Positions 7,879 to 16,028 are shown, counted from the first letter of the stretch. The stretch: DNA of 64,000 nt from Actinokineospora diospyrosa (GCF_024171925.1 NZ_JAMTCO010000010.1:121136-185135), one strand, 5' to 3'. The notes: generated by a model not told the origin, from the sequence alone. Program-made: numbers and translations.

Positions 7879-8778
7879 TCAGCGCCCCGCACGCAGTCGC
7901 CGTATCCGGTCCGCGGTCGCGGGGTGGCTGGCCAGCATCCGCACCCGCAGCGAGCGGCGCGCCCCGTGCTCGGCCGACAGCCAGCCGGAGAGCACGTTCA
8001 CCAGATCGGGGCCATATCCGAACCCGGCGGCGGTGGCGTCCGCCCGGTACTCCCCCAGCCGCCGCGACCAGGCCATGAGCGGGCTGAGCAGCGGCATCAG
8101 CAGCAACCAGGGGTTCAACGCGATCAAACCCACCAAGAGGATCAGCGCCAGCAAGGTCCCTGCCAGGGCTCCGGCAGCACTACCGAATCGCGCGAAGAGG
8201 GAAGCGACCATAAGCACGATCCGCATGGCCATGCTGACCAGCCAAATCGCCGCTTGAGCGGGCAGTTCGTACCACCAGGCCAGCAGTGAGGCCCGCGAGT
8301 GCCCTGAGAGGTGATGCCCTAGTTCGTGAGCCAGGATCGCCTCAAGAGAGCGAGGCGGTAGGTCCAACGCACGCCTGGTTACCGCAACAGTCCGTCCACC
8401 CGCCGCGAACGCGTTGAGCTCCTTGGACTGCTCCACCCACAACGTGTACCGAGAACTATCGACATTCGCCGTCGCGCACACCGACTCCCACAGCGGCCGA
8501 AGCCTGGTGAGCTCAACTGTCGTAGGCCTGCGCATGTCGAACATGAGCCGCGCCAGCACCGACTCGACCGCGGGCACGAACGTGATGGCCCCCGAGAGCA
8601 CCCACAGGCCCACCACGAGCCACACGACCCACGTGGTGGCCGAGATCAGCCCCGCCACCAGCGCGACCACGACCAGGCTGCTGAGGAACGCGGGGAGCCC
8701 GAACAACACCCCCATCACCGCCGAGGCATCCGGCCGCACCCCCCGGCGCCTCTCCCGCGGTATCCAGGTCTCCACCAC
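7879..8778 (-). CDS. M48 family membrane zinc metalloprotease
   Basis: A 299-residue M48 (HtpX/Ste24-like) peptidase. The zinc motif HELGHH lies at residues 151-156 (His151, Glu152, His155) and a downstream GEYRADATA carries the probable third ligand Glu. Hydrophobic segments at about 22-45, 47-70, 170-195 and 200-225 embed it in the membrane. HtpX-type proteases degrade misfolded membrane proteins; the substrate here is unknown. The GTG start leads straight into an Arg-rich N-terminus. It is 22 bp upstream of the GT87 gene on the same strand. Confidence 0.87.
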   Translation of the reverse strand: MVETWIPRERRRGVRPDASAVMGVLFGLPAFLSSLVVVALVAGLISATTWVVWLVVGLWVLSGAITFVPAVESVLARLMFDMRRPTTVELTRLRPLWESVCATANVDSSRYTLWVEQSKELNAFAAGGRTVAVTRRALDLPPRSLEAILAHELGHHLSGHSRASLLAWWYELPAQAAIWLVSMAMRIVLMVASLFARFGSAAGALAGTLLALILLVGLIALNPWLLLMPLLSPLMAWSRRLGEYRADATAAGFGYGPDLVNVLSGWLSAEHGARRSLRVRMLASHPATADRIRRLRAGR

Positions 8779-9296
8779 ACCTCACCAAGATCGTTCCCCC
8801 ACCAGCCTGACGCCCCCCTCTCCCCCTTGTCCACCCCCACCCACCGATGCGAAGGCCGAAGACCCGAGCAAGCCCACCCCGATTCCGCCCGCCAGCCTCA
8901 CCACGGCCGACAAGCCCCTGGCTACCTATCCGATACGACAGGCCGCCAGCCCCCAAGCGAGCCCCGCCGGTTTCCCACCCTGACTGTCCAGGCGCTCCGC
9001 GGTTTCTCGTCCGCTACGCAAGCTCCCGCGAACTCACCGCTCCACGCTGGCCCTAGCCCGCTCCGGGTGTTCTGCTCTTCCGTCCGCTACGCAAGCTCCG
9101 CCGGACTCCGCGCTCCACACCTTCCGCGCCCACCGCACCGCGGGCGACCAGCCCATTGGTTACATACCTAGATGCGATGACCGAAGGTCGAGCGAGCCCC
9201 GCCGAGTCCCCACCTTGGTTGTCCAGGCGCTCCGCAGCCCGTGCGCTCCGCGCACTCCCGCCGCTCCGCGCCTTCTCAACCACCGCACCGTGGGGG
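8779..9296. repeat. non-coding region with imperfect direct repeats
   Basis: No supported gene lies between the M48 protease start and the tRNA-Ala terminators. The sequence holds two related blocks of about 95 bp, near 8908-9003 and 9143-9240, sharing the stretches GAGCCCCGCCG and TGTCCAGGCGCTCCGC. Separately, an exact 19-bp repeat, CGTCCGCTACGCAAGCTCC, occurs at 9008-9026 and 9081-9099. Reading frames in this block have low-complexity Ala/Pro/Ser/Arg translations and look spurious. Confidence 0.6.
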
Positions 9297-9367
9297 TCTG
9301 GGGGCTCGGCCCCCAGAACAAACGACAGGCGACCAGGTCCACTCTTCCCGTGGACACAGGTCGCCTG
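9297..9367 (-). terminator. double hairpin downstream of tRNA-Ala
   Basis: Two stem-loops follow the tRNA-Ala gene on the minus strand. The first, 9326-9367, has a 9-bp outer stem (9326-9334 with 9359-9367) and an inner 6-bp stem (9337-9342 with 9350-9355). The second, 9297-9317, is a 9-bp stem with a 3-base loop. Together they form a plausible terminator. Confidence 0.7.
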
Positions 9368-9373
9368 AGCCTG

Positions 9374-9446
9374 TGGAGCTGAGGGGAATCGAACCCCTGA
9401 CCTTCTCGATGCGAACGAGACGCGCTACCAACTGCGCTACAGCCCC
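9374..9446 (-). tRNA. tRNA-Ala (anticodon CGC)
   Basis: A 73-base cloverleaf on the minus strand: acceptor GGGGCTG/CAGCTCC with one G-U pair, D arm GCGCAGTTGGTAGCGC, anticodon stem TCTCG/CGAGA with loop TTCGCAT (anticodon CGC, decoding GCG), and T arm AGGGG-TTCGATT-CCCCT. The discriminator is A. CCA is not encoded. Confidence 0.97.
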
Positions 9447-9502
9447 TTGGTTGTGCTCGCAGAGCTTATCAGGCCGCGAGCACGGACCTGCACACCGGGG
9501 GC

Positions 9503-10189
9503 CTACTCGCCGACGGCGCGGCGGTAGGTGGGGTGGGCGGGTTCGCCGAGCTCGTCGAACCAGGGGTCTTCGTCGTCGAGTTCGACGACGACGGCGCCGG
9601 GGTGGATGGCTCGGGTGGGGATGGTGGTGATGTGGTCCATGTCGTCTTCGGCGGGGCGGGCGTGGGAGCGGCGGGGGGCCGCGGTGGCCGCGCGGGCGGC
9701 GCGGCGCTCGCGGATCTCCTGTTCGATCCGGACCTGCCTGCGCAGGTAGGTCAGGTAGCCGACGAGGGTGATGTCGACGAGGCCGTGGACCCACCACAGC
9801 AGCGGCTGGGCGAGGCCCGCGGCCACACCGGTCGCGATGGCTGCGAGGAACATCAGGAGGACGACCCGCTGCCGGAAGGCGTACTTCGCGCGGGCGGCGT
9901 GGGCGGCCGCTTCGGCGTCGTAGCCGCCGCGGCCGGGGCGGTAGCGGCGGGGCTCGTCGGGCTCGGGCTCGGCGTCGGCGATCAGGTCGTCGTCGTCCTC
10001 GTCGACCGCGTCGTCGTCCACGGCGATCTCCTCCCGGGTGTCAGCGCTGTGCGAGCCGCTGCGCACGACCCGCGCCGCGAGGGCGGTGTCGGTGGTCCTG
10101 GCGATCTCCTGGCGCTTGCGCACGACCATGGGGACCAGGACGACGAGCCACGCCACCACCAGTCCTACCACGATCAACGAGCTCGGCAT
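9503..10189 (-). CDS. sepX: SepX/GlpR-type divisome membrane protein
   Basis: A 228-residue membrane protein with an N-terminal helix (residues 2-22), an acidic Asp/Glu-rich stretch (about 55-80), two further helices (about 112-150) and a cytoplasmic tail ending in conserved acidic and Trp residues (EDPWFDELG). It matches the actinobacterial family known as SepX in Streptomyces and as GlpR, the membrane receptor of the gephyrin-like protein Glp, in corynebacteria. These act in cell division. Gene order supports this strongly: galU, glp, the rimJ-type GNAT and this gene follow each other on the same strand, as around Rv0993-Rv0996. The start is ATG. Confidence 0.85.
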   Translation of the reverse strand: MPSSLIVVGLVVAWLVVLVPMVVRKRQEIARTTDTALAARVVRSGSHSADTREEIAVDDDAVDEDDDDLIADAEPEPDEPRRYRPGRGGYDAEAAAHAARAKYAFRQRVVLLMFLAAIATGVAAGLAQPLLWWVHGLVDITLVGYLTYLRRQVRIEQEIRERRAARAATAAPRRSHARPAEDDMDHITTIPTRAIHPGAVVVELDDEDPWFDELGEPAHPTYRRAVGE

Positions 10190-10367
10190 GTCCCGTCACC
10201 TCCCCCTCGCTGTGCTCCGGCGTTCGCCACGTTAGTCACAACAGTCACACCCATGGCGGAGGCGCGCCGACCCCACGGGTGCACGCCCACCCGATCGGGT
10301 AGTTCGCTTGTGGACCATTCCCCGTAACGGGCTTGATCAAACTTTGCGCGCGAAAACGTGAATCGCC

Positions 10368-11021
10368 TTACAGCGAACTGGCTTTCCCAGCGGCGATCAG
10401 CCGCGACACCAGGCCAGTCGGAATGTCCTCTGTGGTCACTGCGAGGCAGAGGTGGTCGCGCCAGGCGCCCGCGACGTCCAGGTAGCGGCGGAACAGGCCC
10501 TCGTGCCGGAAACCCAGTTTCTCCAGCACGCGCAGGCTCGCGGCGTTCTCCGGTCGCACCGTCGCCTCGACCCGGTGCAGCCCGGCGGCGATGAAGCAGT
10601 GGTCGACAACCATCGCCGTGGCCGCGGTAGCGACGCCGCCACCGACCGTGTCCGCTGCGACCCAATAGCCAACCCAAGCCGAGCACAGCGAACCGCGGAT
10701 GACGTTGCCCACAGTCACCTGCCCCGCGAACTGGCCGTCAACAGTTATGACGAACGGCAAGGACATGCCTCGCCTTGCTAGAGCGCGCAAGGTGGACCAC
10801 TGCCCCAGCCATGCGCTGGACGTATTGCGTTCCACCCACGTACCGGGGACGGTTGGCTCCCACTGCTCCAGGTAAGCCTGATCGCGCAGCCTGATGCGGC
10901 TCCAGGCGCGCGCGTCGGTGAGCCGGGGGGCACGTACTTCCACCACACCCGCCGCGACGCGAAGCGGGCCAAGGCGGGCAGGCCAGCCCGGGTGGCGACC
11001 GCCTACGTAGGGGCTAGCCAC
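10368..11021 (-). CDS. rimJ: RimJ-type GNAT acetyltransferase
   Basis: A 217-residue GCN5-related N-acetyltransferase of the RimJ/RimL group. The acetyl-CoA region is recognisable as VGYWVAADTVGGGVATAA, followed by HRVEATVRPENAASLRVLEKLGF, a signature of ribosomal-protein N-alpha acetyltransferases. The acceptor is not known for the actinobacterial branch. The GTG start overlaps the end of glp by 8 bp, so translation is probably coupled. It belongs to the galU-glp-rimJ-sepX set. Confidence 0.87.
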   Translation of the reverse strand: MASPYVGGRHPGWPARLGPLRVAAGVVEVRAPRLTDARAWSRIRLRDQAYLEQWEPTVPGTWVERNTSSAWLGQWSTLRALARRGMSLPFVITVDGQFAGQVTVGNVIRGSLCSAWVGYWVAADTVGGGVATAATAMVVDHCFIAAGLHRVEATVRPENAASLRVLEKLGFRHEGLFRRYLDVAGAWRDHLCLAVTTEDIPTGLVSRLIAAGKASSL

Positions 11022-12237
11022 GCTGGGCGAGGAAGAGGACCTGGACCTCTTGGCCGACTGACACCTCGGTGGTGTCCTCGTCGACGAGGATCAGGCAGTT
11101 GGCCTCAGCGAGCGAGGCGAGCAAATGCGAGCCAGACAGGCCCAACGGCTGCACGAGGTACTCGCCGTTGTTCTCATCGCGTAGTAGCTGCCCGCGCAAG
11201 AAGCCCCGCCGCGCCTTGGTAGAGGTAACTGGTGAGAGGAGCCTGGCCTGCACTACGCGTCGGTGGGGGTTGCGCTTGCCCTGTGCGGCCCGGATCAGTG
11301 GACGCACCATGACCTCGAAGACCACCAGCGCGCTCATAGGGTTACCTGGCAGCAGGAATGTCGGTACAGCGTCGGGTCCGAGCCTGCCGAAGCCCTGCAC
11401 CGAACCGGGGTGCATCGCGACCCGGGTCAGGTCGAGGTCGCCGAGGTCACTAAGCGCCGAACGGACTTCGTGGGAGAGGTCGCCGCCCGCTCCCCCCGCG
11501 ATGACGACGATCTCGGACAGCAGCAGCCTGCTCTCCACGGTCTCCAGCAACCGCCGGGTATCCGTGGAGACGATCCCGACCCGGATGACCTCCGCGCCCG
11601 CGTCCCGCCCAGCCGCGGCCAGCGCGTAGGAGTTGACGTCGTAGACCTGCCCTTGCCCAGGTGTGCGGTCGATGTCGACGAGTTCGTCGCCTAGCGAGAT
11701 GACCGACACCCTGGGCCGCGGGTAGACCAAGACCTTGGAACGACCGACGGCGGCCAGTAGACCTACCTGCGCCGAGCCGATCACGGAGCCGCGGCGCACA
11801 GCGACGTCGCCGGTCTGCACGTCCTCGCCGGTCCGCCTGACGTAGGCGGCCGACGGGACGGGCTGGTTGATGGTGACCCTGGCGTGGTGCCCATCGGTGT
11901 AGCTGGTGGGGACAACGGCGTCGGCCAGGGTGGGAAGCGGTGCGCCGGTAGTCACGCGCACCGCTTGCCCTGGTTGGAGTCGCCGTGGTTGTCGCGATCC
12001 GGATGCGATCTCGCCGACGACCGGTAGGACTACCGGCTCGGTTCCCGCTCCTTGGGTGTCGACGCTGCGCACCGCGTACCCGTCAACGGCGGCCTGGTCG
12101 AACCCGGGCAGGGCGCGCTCGGCCACGACCTCTTCAGCGCAGAGCAGCCCCTGCGCCTCGGAGATGGCGACCCGCACGGGTGCGGGCCGGACCGCGGCCG
12201 CCAGCGCCCTGGCGAGTTGCTCGTCGACTGACCTCAT
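11014..12237 (-). CDS. glp: Glp, gephyrin/MoeA-like protein
   Basis: A 407-residue MoeA/gephyrin fold protein. The MoeA frame is clear: ALPGFDQAAVDGYAVR near the N-terminus, RRTGEDVQTGD, and LPGNPMSALVVFEVMVRP. The catalytic loop of true molybdotransferases (GVSxGxxD) reads GGAGGDLSHEV here. In actinobacteria the galU-linked paralogue is Glp, which binds FtsZ and GlpR and works in cell division rather than cofactor synthesis; context (galU upstream, rimJ and sepX downstream) assigns this copy to Glp. The ATG at 12237 is preferred over an upstream in-frame extension because the family starts there. Direct evidence for FtsZ binding cannot be read from sequence. Confidence 0.85.
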   Translation of the reverse strand: MRSVDEQLARALAAAVRPAPVRVAISEAQGLLCAEEVVAERALPGFDQAAVDGYAVRSVDTQGAGTEPVVLPVVGEIASGSRQPRRLQPGQAVRVTTGAPLPTLADAVVPTSYTDGHHARVTINQPVPSAAYVRRTGEDVQTGDVAVRRGSVIGSAQVGLLAAVGRSKVLVYPRPRVSVISLGDELVDIDRTPGQGQVYDVNSYALAAAGRDAGAEVIRVGIVSTDTRRLLETVESRLLLSEIVVIAGGAGGDLSHEVRSALSDLGDLDLTRVAMHPGSVQGFGRLGPDAVPTFLLPGNPMSALVVFEVMVRPLIRAAQGKRNPHRRVVQARLLSPVTSTKARRGFLRGQLLRDENNGEYLVQPLGLSGSHLLASLAEANCLILVDEDTTEVSVGQEVQVLFLAQRG

Positions 12238-12283
12238 CCGGTTACCTTGGTTCCGTCCGCTGTTGCCGTCTACTCGGAGCCGC

Positions 12284-13180
12284 TCACTCGGAGCCGACGC
12301 GATCGCGCAGCCAGGCGCGCAGGCTCGGCCCATACTCCGGGTGCTCGAGGGCGAAGTCCACGGCGGCGCGCAGGAAGCCGCCCGGATTCCCGAGGTCGTG
12401 CCGCCCGCCGCGGTGCACGACCACGTGCACCGGGTGGCCCTCGGCGATCAGCAGCGCGATGGCGTCGGTGAGCTGGAGCTCACCGCCCGCGCCCGGGGTG
12501 ATCCGCTTGAGAGCGTCGAAGATCGCCCGATCGAGCAGGTAGCGGCCTGCAGCCGCGAAGGTCGAGGGGGCCTCGTCGGCGGGGGGCTTCTCAACCATCC
12601 CGTTGACCTTCTTGACGTCACCGTCCTCGGTGTCCTCGACGTCGAAGACACCGTAAGCGGAGATCTCTTCGCGGGGGATGTCGAAGGCGCACAGGACCGT
12701 GCCGCCCTTCTCTTCGCGAACCTTGGCCATGCGGGCGAGGACACCGGTGGGCAGCACGAGGTCGTCCGGCAGCAGCACCGCGACGGCCTCGTCCTCGGGG
12801 CGGAGGTTGGGCTCGGCGCAGCCGACAGCGTGGCCGAGGCCGAGGGCCTCTTCCTGGATCGCCGTCTCTACCGCGAGCAGGTTGGGCGCTCGGCGGACCT
12901 TCGCGAGGAGCTCGGTCTTCCCTCGATCCTCAAGGGTCTTCTCCAGCTCGGGGCGCGGCTGGAAGTACTGGGCGACAGCGTCCTTGCCGGGAGAGGTGAC
13001 GATGATCAGCCTGGTGGCACCCGCCTCGGCGGCCTCCCTGGCGACGTACTCGATGCCGGGGGTGTCCACCACCGGCAACAACTCCTTGGGGACGGCCTTG
13101 GTCGTGGGCAGGAACCTGGTACCCAACCCCGCCGCGGGCACGATGGCGGCGGTGAATGCGGTCGACGCGCTCATGGACAT
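12284..13180 (-). CDS. galU: UTP-glucose-1-phosphate uridylyltransferase
   Basis: A 298-residue GalU making UDP-glucose from UTP and glucose-1-phosphate for glycans and the Leloir pathway. The nucleotide-binding N-terminus AAIVPAAGLGTRFLPTTKAVPKE, then VLLPDDLV, GMVEKP and GGELQLTDAI are textbook motifs. The ATG at 13180 is chosen because GAGG lies 9 bases upstream; an ATG six bases further in is possible. Only 18 bp separate it from the start of the divergent cyclo-ligase gene, so the two promoters must lie inside each other's coding sequence or give leaderless mRNAs. glp follows after 46 bp. Confidence 0.95.
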   Translation of the reverse strand: MSMSASTAFTAAIVPAAGLGTRFLPTTKAVPKELLPVVDTPGIEYVAREAAEAGATRLIIVTSPGKDAVAQYFQPRPELEKTLEDRGKTELLAKVRRAPNLLAVETAIQEEALGLGHAVGCAEPNLRPEDEAVAVLLPDDLVLPTGVLARMAKVREEKGGTVLCAFDIPREEISAYGVFDVEDTEDGDVKKVNGMVEKPPADEAPSTFAAAGRYLLDRAIFDALKRITPGAGGELQLTDAIALLIAEGHPVHVVVHRGGRHDLGNPGGFLRAAVDFALEHPEYGPSLRAWLRDRVGSE

Positions 13181-13198
13181 GCAGCCTAACCTCGACAT

Positions 13199-13807
13199 GT
13201 GGCCGGGCCCGGTAATGATCTCGACGCGACGCGCGCGTGGACCAAGGACCAGTGGCGCCGCGCGCTCCTCGCGGAGCGGCGGCGGGTACCCGCGAGCGTC
13301 CGGTTCGCCGAGGCGATGCAGCTCACCACGCTGCTCACGAGTGGCCGGGTGGTGGGTAGGGGCCAGACATTGTGCGCGTACGTGCCGATCGGCTCCGAGC
13401 CCGGTTCGGTCCAAATGCTCGATGAGGTCGCAGACCATGGGGTGCGGATTCTGCTACCGATCGTCTCTGGGGCGGGGCCACTCGACTGGGGTTGGTACGA
13501 CGGGCGGGAGTACCTGCGTCCAGGCCCATTCGGACTGCTCCAGCCTATAGGCGAGCGGTTGGGCGTGACCGCGCTGCGGATAGCGGATGTGGTGTTGGTG
13601 CCCGCGTTGGCTGTCGACCGCAATGGCACCCGATTGGGGCGTGGCGCCGGGTACTACGACCGATCGCTGTCGCTGGCCGCACCGGGGACGCCCCTGGTGG
13701 CGGTGGTACGCGATCCGGAGTTGTTCGACCAACTGCCGTCAGAACACCACGACGTGACCGTCACCGGTGTGTTGACACCTGGCCGGGGGCTGCTCCGGTT
13801 GCGTTGA
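13199..13807 (+). CDS. 5-formyltetrahydrofolate cyclo-ligase
   Basis: A 202-residue MTHFS enzyme that converts 5-formyl-THF and ATP to 5,10-methenyl-THF, recycling a folate storage form. It has the N-terminal basic helix (WRRALLAERRRVP), the substrate loop after YVPIGSEP, and the ATP-binding signature VPALAVDRNGTRLGRGAGYYDR. The GTG at 13199 has no ribosome site before it, since galU starts 18 bp away on the other strand; a leaderless transcript is possible. This divergent galU arrangement matches Rv0992c-Rv0993. Confidence 0.92.
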   Translation: MAGPGNDLDATRAWTKDQWRRALLAERRRVPASVRFAEAMQLTTLLTSGRVVGRGQTLCAYVPIGSEPGSVQMLDEVADHGVRILLPIVSGAGPLDWGWYDGREYLRPGPFGLLQPIGERLGVTALRIADVVLVPALAVDRNGTRLGRGAGYYDRSLSLAAPGTPLVAVVRDPELFDQLPSEHHDVTVTGVLTPGRGLLRLR

Positions 13808-13876
13808 CCGGCGGTGACCGCATGTGACCTTGCACGGGAACATTTGCGCTCCGCGCGCGCGTTACCCCAGAATCGG

Positions 13877-13903
13877 TTGGCACTCTCGCTGACCGAGTGC
13901 CAG
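13877..13903. promoter_or_regulatory. CIRCE element (HrcA operator)
   Basis: TTGGCACTC (13877-13885), a 9-base spacer and GAGTGCCAG (13895-13903) match the CIRCE consensus TTAGCACTC-N9-GAGTGCTAA at 8 of 9 and 7 of 9 positions, with exact spacing. The inverted repeat is itself nearly perfect. It lies 22 bp before the start of the Ruc/FmdB-type gene, so HrcA should repress that gene until heat shock. Confidence 0.9.
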
Positions 13904-13925
13904 ATGCGACAAGGGAGCCCAGTCC

Positions 13926-14240
13926 GTGCCCACGTACCAGTACGCCTGTACGGCATGCGAGCACCGCTTCGAGGCGGTGCAGTCGTTCACCGACGCCGCG
14001 CTGTCCGAGTGCCCGGAGTGCACCGGCCGACTGCGCAAGCTCTACGGCTCGGTGGGCGTCGTCTTCAAGGGCAGCGGCTTCTACCGCAACGACAGCCGGT
14101 CCGGCTCGTCGAGCTCGACGGCCACGCCCGCGACCACCCCGGCGGCGACCACCAAGACCGAGTCGAAGTCGGAGTCGAGCAGCACGGCCACCCCCGCCGC
14201 GCCCGCCGCGAAGTCCGACAGCACGGCCAAGGCCTCCTGA
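13926..14240 (+). CDS. ruc: Ruc/FmdB-type zinc-ribbon chaperone
   Basis: A 104-residue protein with an N-terminal FmdB-type zinc ribbon (Cys8, Cys11, Cys29, Cys32) and a long disordered tail rich in Ser, Thr, Ala, Pro and Lys (from about residue 55). The M. tuberculosis counterpart Rv0991c is Ruc, a redox-regulated chaperone with an unstructured C-terminus, heat-induced under HrcA. The same genomic position (beside the cyclo-ligase and galU) and the CIRCE operator just upstream support the same role here: on oxidation the cysteines would release zinc and activate holdase function. GTG start after AAGGGAG. Confidence 0.88.
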   Translation: MPTYQYACTACEHRFEAVQSFTDAALSECPECTGRLRKLYGSVGVVFKGSGFYRNDSRSGSSSSTATPATTPAATTKTESKSESSSTATPAAPAAKSDSTAKAS

Positions 14241-14346
14241 GTTATCCACAACGCCTGGGGTCATCCACAGCGGAGATCCCAGGCTTTCGCATGCCTTGAC
14301 TTCCTCCTAGCGTTGCGGTCGGACCCCGTCTGACCTGGAGGAACTC

Positions 14347-14916
14347 ATGATCACCGGACGCATGCCCAGCCCACTGGCCCTGCGCAGGGCGGTCGCCGCC
14401 GCGCTGGTGCTCGCCGCCGTCGCGCTCGCCTGCCGACCGTCCCCGGCGGACTCGTCGGTGCCGCTCGTGGTCGCGGCGCACCCCCTCGCCCCCGGCGTCG
14501 CGCTGACCCCGGCCGACGTCCGGATCACGCGCGCCCCGCCGGACCTGCGGCCCGAGATGGCGCTGGCGGACCCGGCCGAGGCCGTCGCGCGGGTGCCCGC
14601 CTGCGCCATCGGCGCGGGCGAGGTGATCACCCGCGGGCGGCTGGTCGGCGCCGAGAGCCTGACCGCCGCGGCGGGACCCGACGCCTCGGCGGTGCCGGTG
14701 CGGTTATCCGACGGCGGCGTCGCCGAACTGCTCTACCCGGGCGTCCGGGTGGACGTGGTGACCGGCAAGCGCGTCGTCCTGGCGCGGGACGCGGCCGTGG
14801 TGACGGTGCGCGCCTCCGACGGGGGCAGCCTGGTGGTCCTCGCCCTGCCGAGGGCCGAGGCGGCCGAGGTGGCGGCGGCGGCGTTGCGCGACCCGGTGGC
14901 GGTTACGCTCCGGTAG
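14347..14916 (+). CDS. SAF domain protein, CpaB/RcpC-like
   Basis: A 189-residue protein with one N-terminal hydrophobic segment (about residues 14-30, ending near a Cys: ALAC, possible lipid anchor) and a SAF domain (about 36-105, LVVAAHPLAPGVALTPADV). The C-terminal half resembles RcpC/CpaB, the periplasmic piece of Flp/Tad pilus assembly (GVRVDVVTG, VVLALPRAEAAEVAAAA). No other tad gene is nearby, so the function stays open. It sits between ruc and mscL, a position also seen in relatives. Confidence 0.75.
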   Translation: MITGRMPSPLALRRAVAAALVLAAVALACRPSPADSSVPLVVAAHPLAPGVALTPADVRITRAPPDLRPEMALADPAEAVARVPACAIGAGEVITRGRLVGAESLTAAAGPDASAVPVRLSDGGVAELLYPGVRVDVVTGKRVVLARDAAVVTVRASDGGSLVVLALPRAEAAEVAAAALRDPVAVTLR

Positions 14917-14967
14917 CCATCGCCCCCGGACGGTGATGAGCCGTCCACCCCAGAATGGAGCGCCCAC

Positions 14968-15366
14968 GTGCTGAAGGGCTTCAAAGACTTCCTGATGCGC
15001 GGGAACGTCATCGACCTGGCTGTCGCCGTCATCATCGGTGCCGCGTTCACCACCATCGTCACCTCGTTCACCGACGGCCTGATCAAGCCGCTGATCAACT
15101 CGGCGGGCGGCACGAAGGCCGCCGAGGGACTCGGCTTCCGGATCATCGGCGGCAACCCGTCCACGTTCCTCGACTTCGGCGCGGTGATCAACGCGGCGAT
15201 CAACTTCGTGATCGTCGCCGCGATCGTCTACTTCGTGATCGTGCTGCCGGTCAAGCACATCCAGGACCGCCGCAAGCGCGGCGAGGAGCCCGGCCCCGCC
15301 GAGCCGACCGACGTCGAACTGCTCGCCGAGATCCGGGACCTGCTCCGCCAGCAGCAGAGCCGCTGA
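14968..15366 (+). CDS. mscL: large-conductance mechanosensitive channel
   Basis: A 132-residue MscL, the pentameric safety valve that opens under membrane tension. MLKGFKDFLMRGNVIDLAVAVIIGAAF at the start and the second helix INAAINFVIVAAIVYFVIVLPV are diagnostic, followed by a charged C-terminal bundle. GTG start after GGAG. Length is normal (mycobacterial MscL has about 150). A strong terminator follows. Confidence 0.96.
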   Translation: MLKGFKDFLMRGNVIDLAVAVIIGAAFTTIVTSFTDGLIKPLINSAGGTKAAEGLGFRIIGGNPSTFLDFGAVINAAINFVIVAAIVYFVIVLPVKHIQDRRKRGEEPGPAEPTDVELLAEIRDLLRQQQSR

Positions 15367-15371
15367 TCCGA

Positions 15372-15416
15372 CCGGGCCGTGCCGCGCCCCCCGTCCGGGT
15401 CCGCGGCACGGCCCGG
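15372..15416 (+). terminator. mscL terminator hairpin
   Basis: A perfect 15-bp inverted repeat (15372-15386 with 15402-15416) with a 15-base loop begins 6 bp after the mscL stop codon. Confidence 0.85.
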
Positions 15417-15808
15417 CAGCCAGACGGCCTGGGAGCCAGGTGGTGACCTGGCCTGCCAGGTCGCGCGCCGACAGACATCCGACTTCGAGAAACCTGAGGA
15501 GGTGATCACACAGGCGGTCAAGGAACTGGCGTTGCCGCCCCTGACGAATCGCACCAGGACCACGGCACCGCTGCGGCGGCACTGCTGTCCACCACACCGG
15601 CTCACCACCACCGGCCCACCACGACTGTCCAGCACGGCGTGGCCAGCACAGCGCGGCCAGTACGGCGCGCGGTGCCACGGCGGGCCTACACGGTGTTGTC
15701 CGTCGCGAAGGGAGACGTCCGCTTGGGGCAGCGTTGTTCAGCGCGATGCTGTCGCTGCCAGGGCGCTCTGGGCAAGTGAGCTGTGGCAGCGGGGCGGTGT
15801 GGTGGGGG
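15417..15808. other. non-coding interval between convergent mscL and moaB2 operons
   Basis: About 390 bp without a supported gene. It includes a short palindrome CCAGGTGGTGACCTGG near 15436 and a run of related GGCCAGNAC units around 15635-15670. Overlapping frames on both strands give low-complexity translations. Confidence 0.5.
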
Positions 15809-16015
15809 TCAGCCGCCGTGGTGGGGTGGGCGGTTCTGGTGGTACCAGTCGTCGGTGGTGGCGGGTGGGGTTGGGTCGCGTTCGTCGGTGGTGGTGTCCG
15901 GGAGGACGTCGCCGAAGATCTCGTCCAGGGTGGGGCGGCGCTTGGCGGGCCCCGGTTGGCCGGGCTCGGGTTGAGCCTGCTCCGGTTGGGCGGGGTCCGC
16001 GGGCGGCGTGGTCAC
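15809..16015 (-). CDS. small conserved-looking acidic protein downstream of moaB2
   Basis: A 68-residue protein. The first half is Pro/Gln-rich and disordered; the second holds a compact acidic motif PTLDEIFGDVLPDTTTDE and ends in a His/Asn/Pro-rich tail. I do not recognise a named domain. GTG at 16015 with GGAAG six bases upstream, 14 bp after the moaB2 stop, so it should be translated from the same mRNA. The compact motif and spacing argue for a real small gene rather than chance. Confidence 0.6.
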   Translation of the reverse strand: MTTPPADPAQPEQAQPEPGQPGPAKRRPTLDEIFGDVLPDTTTDERDPTPPATTDDWYHQNRPPHHGG

Positions 16016-16028
16016 GGGGCTTCCGGGG

